Assembly: GCA_903873395.1 (NCBI GenBank)
Contig: CAIQOJ010000022.1
Coordinates: 1-59,876, forward strand
Reading direction: 5' to 3'
DNA: 59,876 nucleotides
Source of the DNA: an uncultured Acidimicrobiaceae bacterium
GTDB taxonomy: Bacteria; Actinomycetota; Acidimicrobiia; Acidimicrobiales; RAAP-2
This document shows positions 55,677 through 59,876 of this stretch, piece after piece. The first letter of the stretch is position 1; each line of letters begins with the position of its first letter. Below the pieces are notes generated by a model that ran no database searches, was not told where the DNA came from, and saw only the letters and a program-made list of their open reading frames with translations. A program made the translations under genes and the position numbers.

Positions 55677-57185
55677 ATGCAGCCCAGTACGACTCCGCCG
55701 GGCAATCCCGAGTCGCACACGCCGCCAGGGGCTGTTCCCGCTGCGCTACCGGCCGATGAAACCGAACGTCTGGCCGAACTCCACGAGGCCGACATCGTCG
55801 ACACCGAGGCGGAGGAGATCTTCGACCGAGTCGTCCAGTTGGCATCCCAGATCGCCGGCACACCCATCGCCCTGGTCAGTCTGGTGGATGAGGATCGTCA
55901 ATGGTTCAAGGCTGCCGTCGGCTTGGAAGCCCCCCAGACCCCGCGTGACGAGGCCTTCTGCTCGCATGCCATCCTGGATCCAGGTTCGATCTTCGAGGTA
56001 GAAGACGCCACCTTGGATCCCCGGTTTGCCACCAATCCCCTTGTCCTGGGCGAACCTTTTGTGCGCTTCTATGCCGGCGTGCCACTGGTGACGACCTCAG
56101 GTCGAGCCCTGGGAACTCTCTGTGTCATCGACCACGTTCCCCGTCAGCTCGACGACGGCCAGAAGCGCGCCCTCGAATCTCTGGCATTGCTTGTGGCCGG
56201 CCAGTTGGATCTGCGCATCCTTGCCACGCGACACACCCACGCCAGCAGTGGTCTGGCTCGGGCAGAATCCGAGGTCTCGACACTCAGCCAGTTCTTCACG
56301 ATCTTCCAGAGCGCTGCTGTGGGCATCGTGATGCTCGACGGTGACGGCACCATTCTCAAAGCGAATCCGACCTACGCCCAGCTTGTGGGGATCGGCCCTG
56401 GGGATATCCAAGGGCACAACGTCCTCGAGTTCACCCATGCAGATGAGGTTGACCTCACGGTGGCGGCACTCGAGGAGATGGCTTCGGGTCGGATGCAGCA
56501 TTGGCGGTTCGAGAAGCGCTACGTCCGGGTTGACGGCCAGGTGATCTGGGTCTCGGTGTCGTCATCGTGTGTCGTTGACGAGACGACGAGCAGGTCAGTG
56601 GTGATCTCCTTGATTCACGACATCACCGAACAGGTCGCCCAGCGCGACGCTCTCGCCCACTCGGCAACCCATGATCCGCTGACCGGCGTGGCCAACCGTG
56701 CGTTGCTCGAATCCCGACTGCAAGCCGTCGACCGGCGTGCCGGTCGCCCAAATCACTGCGTCGCACTGCTCTATCTTGATGTCGACGGGTTCAAAGGCGT
56801 CAACGACACCTACGGGCACAACCTCGGCGATCGCCTGCTCCAAGACATTGCGTTCCGAATCCAAGGAGCGCTGCGCCCTGAAGACCTTGTGGCTCGCCTC
56901 GGCGGTGATGAGTTCGTCGTCCTGTGTGAGGTTGGCAGCTCCGACGAAGCGTTGCTTGTGGGTAGACGACTCCAAGACGCGATGGCTGAGCCCTTCGTGC
57001 TCGACCGTAGTCAGCTGGCCATCTCCTGCAGTGTGGGAGTGGCCGTCGATGCGATGGGCGAAGTGGCATCCATGGATCTGCTGGCCCGGGCCGATCGCGC
57101 CATGTATCGGGCCAAGCATGCACATCGAGGAGATGTCGTCCTCGATCGACAGGACGATCAAGGGACGTTGACGGGGTCCGGCTAG
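55677..57185 (+). CDS. GAF-PAS-GGDEF diguanylate cyclase
   Basis: The 502-residue signalling protein has a GAF domain (about 35-190, DEDRQWFKAAVGLEAPQTPRDEAFCSHAI), a PAS domain (about 205-325, AAVGIVMLDGDGTILKANPTYAQLVG), and a GGDEF domain (about 335-490, THDPLTGVANRALLESRL then ARLGGDEFVVL). GGDEF is intact, so c-di-GMP synthesis is expected. An inhibitory RxxD site (RPED) lies five residues upstream of GGDEF, so product feedback is likely. There is no membrane segment, so the sensor is soluble. It is divergent from egtB. Confidence 0.93.
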   Translation: MQPSTTPPGNPESHTPPGAVPAALPADETERLAELHEADIVDTEAEEIFDRVVQLASQIAGTPIALVSLVDEDRQWFKAAVGLEAPQTPRDEAFCSHAILDPGSIFEVEDATLDPRFATNPLVLGEPFVRFYAGVPLVTTSGRALGTLCVIDHVPRQLDDGQKRALESLALLVAGQLDLRILATRHTHASSGLARAESEVSTLSQFFTIFQSAAVGIVMLDGDGTILKANPTYAQLVGIGPGDIQGHNVLEFTHADEVDLTVAALEEMASGRMQHWRFEKRYVRVDGQVIWVSVSSSCVVDETTSRSVVISLIHDITEQVAQRDALAHSATHDPLTGVANRALLESRLQAVDRRAGRPNHCVALLYLDVDGFKGVNDTYGHNLGDRLLQDIAFRIQGALRPEDLVARLGGDEFVVLCEVGSSDEALLVGRRLQDAMAEPFVLDRSQLAISCSVGVAVDAMGEVASMDLLARADRAMYRAKHAHRGDVVLDRQDDQGTLTGSG

Positions 57186-57307
57186 TCCGGCCAGGGTTCC
57201 TGTGATCGAACCTCGTGAACCGGGGCCACACATCTTGAACACGGGCGACGGATAGGCCCGCTCACCTCAACCCGTCTGGGCCCTGAGAACGCACCAGAAC
57301 CCCGCTG

Positions 57308-57380
57308 AGCCGGCGATGGGAATCGAACCCACGACCTGACGCTTACAAGGCGCCTGCTCTGCCAACTGAGCTACACCGGC
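57308..57380 (-). tRNA. tRNA-Thr (anticodon UGU), CCA not encoded
   Basis: On the minus strand: acceptor GCCGGTG with CGCCGGC, D arm GCTC/GAGC, anticodon stem GGCGC/GCGTC (one G-T pair) with loop CTTGTAA (anticodon TGT, reads ACA), T arm GTGGG-TTCGAAT-CCCAT, discriminator T. The three bases after it read CAG, so CCA is added after transcription. It is the second tRNA-Thr in the window, after the CGU isoacceptor at 17857. Confidence 0.97.
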
Positions 57381-57407
57381 CGGACGCCCGAGTGTGGGCG
57401 CCGGGCC

Positions 57408-57413
57408 AGTGTA
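57408..57413 (-). promoter_or_regulatory. -10 box of tRNA-Thr(UGU) (TACACT)
   Basis: On the minus strand TACACT lies 27 bases before the tRNA 5' end, so a transcript would carry a leader of about 20 bases. There is no good -35. Confidence 0.5.
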
Positions 57414-57482
57414 GGGGCCGAATCGGCACGTGTTGGTGGGCAGTGCTTGCGCTGCCCCTTTCTCCGCGGCAGGCTGACGCGA

Positions 57483-58085
57483 GTGGACGATCCTTCACAG
57501 CCCGAGACCGGCGCTCCTGGCGCACAGGGCCAGCGCCTTGCCCTTGATCGGGCCGTCATCTTGCTCGGCCTCTTCATCATCGCCACCGTCCTGCTCGTTG
57601 GTCGCATCCAACCCACGTCGACAGCCGCTCCATCAGGCGGATCTTCGGCGCCGACGACCACGGTGCCTCAAGGTGATGCTGGAGGGAATGGAGGTGGAGC
57701 TACCACCACGACCGCCCCGCGTCCTCCGACCACGACGACCACTACGGCCCCCAAAGCCGTGCCGAATGTTCCGGTGATGGTGGCCAACGCCTCAGGAACC
57801 CCGGGTGCCGCAGCCACGGTCACCAACCGGCTGCAGCTAGGCGGCTGGACCGTCTTGACACCCGTCAATGCCTCCACCCACGTGACGAGTTCGAGCGTCT
57901 ATTACGTCCAAGGCCAGAAGTCGGCCGCCATCACGCTGGCCTCGTCACTAGGCCTGCCGTCATCGGTGGTGGCGCCCTATACGACCGCTGCCCCGGTCAG
58001 TTCCATTGGAACTGCTGAACTTCTCGTGGTTGTCGGGCCAGATCTGGTCTCGGGGGGAACACCCACAACCGCTGCGGGCAACTGA
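57483..58085 (+). CDS. LytR C-terminal-domain membrane protein
   Basis: The 200-residue protein has one N-terminal membrane segment (AVILLGLFIIATVLLVGRI, residues about 19-37), a Thr/Pro/Gly-rich spacer outside the cell (TTTAPRPPTTTTTTAPK), and a LytR_C domain (VPVMVANASGTPGAAATVTNRLQLGGWTVLTPVNA) that in other proteins accompanies cell-wall ligases. The catalytic LytR-CpsA-Psr domain is missing. GTG 57483 is the preferred start; TTG 57447 is in frame but would overlap the tRNA promoter. Its stop overlaps a possible CTG start of otsB. Confidence 0.85.
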   Translation: MDDPSQPETGAPGAQGQRLALDRAVILLGLFIIATVLLVGRIQPTSTAAPSGGSSAPTTTVPQGDAGGNGGGATTTTAPRPPTTTTTTAPKAVPNVPVMVANASGTPGAAATVTNRLQLGGWTVLTPVNASTHVTSSSVYYVQGQKSAAITLASSLGLPSSVVAPYTTAAPVSSIGTAELLVVVGPDLVSGGTPTTAAGN

Positions 58086-58156
58086 GTACCGACAGCGGGC
58101 CGAGTAGGGGCCCTTCGACCGGCCCCTCAGATCACGCCCGGGAACTGCTCGCACCG

Positions 58157-58915
58157 TTGATCCTCGATCCGAGGCGGTCAGTCCTGCTCACGGACTTCGA
58201 CGGCACTCTGGCACCGATCGTGGACGAGCCGTCGGCTGCGGTCCCGTTGCCCGGCACCACAGAACTGCTCGTCGGCCTTGCCGACGTCTTCGGCCGGGTA
58301 GCCGTGGTGTCGGGTCGTCCGGTCTCGTTTCTGGTCGATCGCCTTCCTGGCCTGGTGGGTAGTGCCGTCGAGGTGGTCGGACTCTACGGATTAGAGATGG
58401 CCGGACAGGATGGTGAGGCCCTTCCTGATCCTGATGTCGCCCCGTGGCGGCCGGTGGTCCGTGCTGCTGCGGAGCGATTGGCGGAACGCTGCCCTGCAGG
58501 GGTCCTGGTCGAGGAGAAGGGTGCGACGGTCACCGTGCACTGGCGGGCGGCCCAACAGGAGCAGTCCTGGGTGACCGAAGCGGTCGCCGCTGAGGCGTCC
58601 CGCACGGGTTTGGCCGTGCATCCGGCCCGCCTGTCCCTGGAGCTTCGACCACCCCTGGTCATCGACAAGGGAACTGTGGTCTATCGACGGTGCACGGGGA
58701 TGGCGGGGGCTTGTTATCTGGGTGATGACCTTGGTGATCTGCCTGCGTTCGACGCCCTGGCACGGTGGGCGGCCGACGAGGACGGCGTGGCCATCCGGGT
58801 CGCCGTGGATGGCGACGACAGCGCTCCTGACGTCGTCGCAGAAGCTGATCTGGTGGTCGCTGGCCCCGAGGCGGTGCTCGGTCTACTCGATTGGCTGGCG
58901 GCCACTGCGGGCTGA
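58157..58915 (+). CDS. otsB: Trehalose-6-phosphate phosphatase
   Basis: OtsB dephosphorylates trehalose 6-phosphate to trehalose. The HAD-fold protein has motif I LLTDFDGTLAPIVDEP, motif II VVSGRP, a capped middle (VVGLYGLEMAGQDG), Lys in PLVIDKGTVV, and motif IV YLGDDLGDLPAFDAL. TTG 58157 gives 252 residues but no family N-terminal helix. The frame is open upstream to CTG 58082, which shares CTGA with the stop of the preceding gene and would add DHARELLAPLILDPRRSV, a plausible helix. The true start may therefore be CTG 58082 (277 residues). otsA is not in the window. Confidence 0.92.
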   Translation: MILDPRRSVLLTDFDGTLAPIVDEPSAAVPLPGTTELLVGLADVFGRVAVVSGRPVSFLVDRLPGLVGSAVEVVGLYGLEMAGQDGEALPDPDVAPWRPVVRAAAERLAERCPAGVLVEEKGATVTVHWRAAQQEQSWVTEAVAAEASRTGLAVHPARLSLELRPPLVIDKGTVVYRRCTGMAGACYLGDDLGDLPAFDALARWAADEDGVAIRVAVDGDDSAPDVVAEADLVVAGPEAVLGLLDWLAATAG

Positions 58916-58937
58916 GTTGGTCACGAATTGGGTCAGG

Positions 58938-58960
58938 CTAATAATCTGACCGATTATGAG
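58938..58960. promoter_or_regulatory. Operator over the -10 and start codon of the tandem TetR gene
   Basis: ATAATC (58941-58946), TGACC, GATTAT (58952-58957) is a perfect inverted repeat that extends, with one mismatch, to nine-base arms at 58938-58960. It covers the TAATCT -10 (58942-58947) and the ATG at 58956. A repressor bound here would block its own gene. Confidence 0.6.
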
Positions 58961-59876
58961 TCGCTGGAGTGTCGAGACTGACGTCATTGACGATGCCCTG
59001 ATTGCTGTGGTCGCGTCCGTCGGTTGGGATCGCACGACGGTTGCCGGCGTGTGCAAGCAGGCCGGGGTGTCTACCGGAGCCTTCTACCCCCGCTTCGACT
59101 CGCTGGAGACCGCTGCCCTTGCCATATGGCGTCAGCAATTGCGGGCCGGGTTCATGGGTCTCCTGGTTCGTGTGGCCCTTGCTCCCGAGCTCGGCCGACG
59201 TGGCGATCTGGTGATCGGCATGAACGACCTGGCATCGGATCGGCCGGAACACCTAGCGGCCATCGAACTAGTGCTGGCCTCCCGGTTCACACCGGAGATG
59301 GATCAGATCCGGCAGGAATTCTGTGCGGAGATCAACGCACTGATGGTCGACGTCGATGAAGAGATCGCGGCAGCGAGGATGTTCGCCGTCATCGGGGCGC
59401 TCGGTCTCGCGCTCTCCGCAGGCAGAGTGTGGGCGGGAGCTGCCGAGCTCGATCACGTGCTGCACCGGCACTTCGACGCCGCCATGCGCCCCGGACCCCC
59501 TCTCAAACTTCCTCCTGACCGGGCCGAGTACATGCATGTCCCACCGGTGCAGACCGATGACCCACGGGTGGATGCCCTCTACCTGTCAGCTCTTGACGAA
59601 GTTGCCGTACGTGGGTTCAAAGGAGCCCGGCTGGTTGACATCTGCGCCGGAGCTGGAGTGACCACGGGGTTCCTCTATGCCCGGTGGAAGGGAAAGCAGG
59701 AGTTTTTCCTCCATGCCATCGAACACATCTGGGGATCGGCCTTCGGCTCGAGCGCAGCCCTCCAAGCCGACCTGACCGATGAGTACGGGCCTGCCGTTGC
59801 TGAAGCGGTGATGTGGCGGGAGATGACCCACCCCGACCTCATCTCCAAGATGATCCTCGTCTTGGAGATGAACCGA
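58956..59876 (+). CDS. Tandem TetR-type regulator with two HTH domains (partial, runs off the end)
   Basis: 307 codons are visible with no stop. The first TetR HTH is at residues about 15-50 (GWDRTTVAGVCKQAGVSTGA, then FYPRFDSLETAALAIW). A second HTH appears at about 215-250 (RGFKGARLVDICAGAGVTTG, then FLYARWKGKQEFFLHAIEHIW). Each is followed by helices that look like the start of a TetR ligand domain. It is therefore two TetR units in one chain, a known but uncommon arrangement. A palindrome over the promoter and start codon suggests autorepression. No Shine-Dalgarno is seen. Confidence 0.85.
   Translation, partial: MSRWSVETDVIDDALIAVVASVGWDRTTVAGVCKQAGVSTGAFYPRFDSLETAALAIWRQQLRAGFMGLLVRVALAPELGRRGDLVIGMNDLASDRPEHLAAIELVLASRFTPEMDQIRQEFCAEINALMVDVDEEIAAARMFAVIGALGLALSAGRVWAGAAELDHVLHRHFDAAMRPGPPLKLPPDRAEYMHVPPVQTDDPRVDALYLSALDEVAVRGFKGARLVDICAGAGVTTGFLYARWKGKQEFFLHAIEHIWGSAFGSSAALQADLTDEYGPAVAEAVMWREMTHPDLISKMILVLEMNR

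Overview
The window is about 60 kb of high-GC DNA from a free-living actinobacterium, most likely a member of the Acidimicrobiia. That placement is an inference. It rests on CarD, a mycothiol-type zinc anti-sigma factor, DUF2342, an SCO6745-family gene, a TopA with a lysine-rich tail, ergothioneine genes, and gene orders (tilS-hpt-folE-folP-folB-folK, radA-disA-carD-ispD-ispF-rlmB) that are actinobacterial in style but lack ftsH and cysS. Almost all of the window is ordinary chromosome. There is no CRISPR array and no intact prophage or insertion sequence.

Layout. 0-9 kb: NAD synthetase, a small helical unknown, a sigma-70 factor, a HAD phosphatase, two overlapping TrkA-type RCK proteins, and a divergent APC (KimA/Rv2690c-type) permease fused to an OB-fold. 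9-16 kb: proton-pumping pyrophosphatase, then topA-tmk-holB. 16-20 kb: an MFS exporter, tRNA-Thr(CGU) with a decayed integrase start beside it, a frameshifted SCO6745-family gene and a DUF1330 gene. 20-25 kb: a secreted CocE-type hydrolase, a choice-of-anchor-L surface protein, and an ECF sigma/anti-sigma pair. 25-36.5 kb: a tightly packed cofactor block (DUF2342, tilS, hpt, folE, folP, a phosphatase-like protein, folB, folK, DUF2520, panC, nadB, nadC, coaX). 36.5-43.5 kb: a leftward TetR-SRPBCC-sulfatase-propeller operon, DUF2855, DinB and a secreted unknown. 43.5-53 kb: polyprenyl synthase, clpC, radA, disA, carD, ispD, ispF, rlmB. 53-60 kb: DUF427, egtD-egtB, a GAF-PAS-GGDEF cyclase, tRNA-Thr(UGU), a LytR_C protein, otsB and a tandem TetR protein that runs off the end.

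Themes. Many adjacent genes overlap by four bases (GTGA or ATGA). Two junctions (ispD and possibly otsB) fit a CTGA overlap with a CTG start. At least eight genes have a TANNNT box exactly six bases before ATG or GTG, which points to widespread leaderless mRNAs. Terminators tend to be long perfect GC stems with UUCG-like tetraloops and no U tract. Unrelated tandem repeats of 8 to 28 bp sit at several gene junctions. The pantothenate, NAD, folate and GTP-derived pathways are grouped in one block. DisA (c-di-AMP synthesis), RCK proteins and a KimA-like permease suggest a potassium/c-di-AMP circuit.
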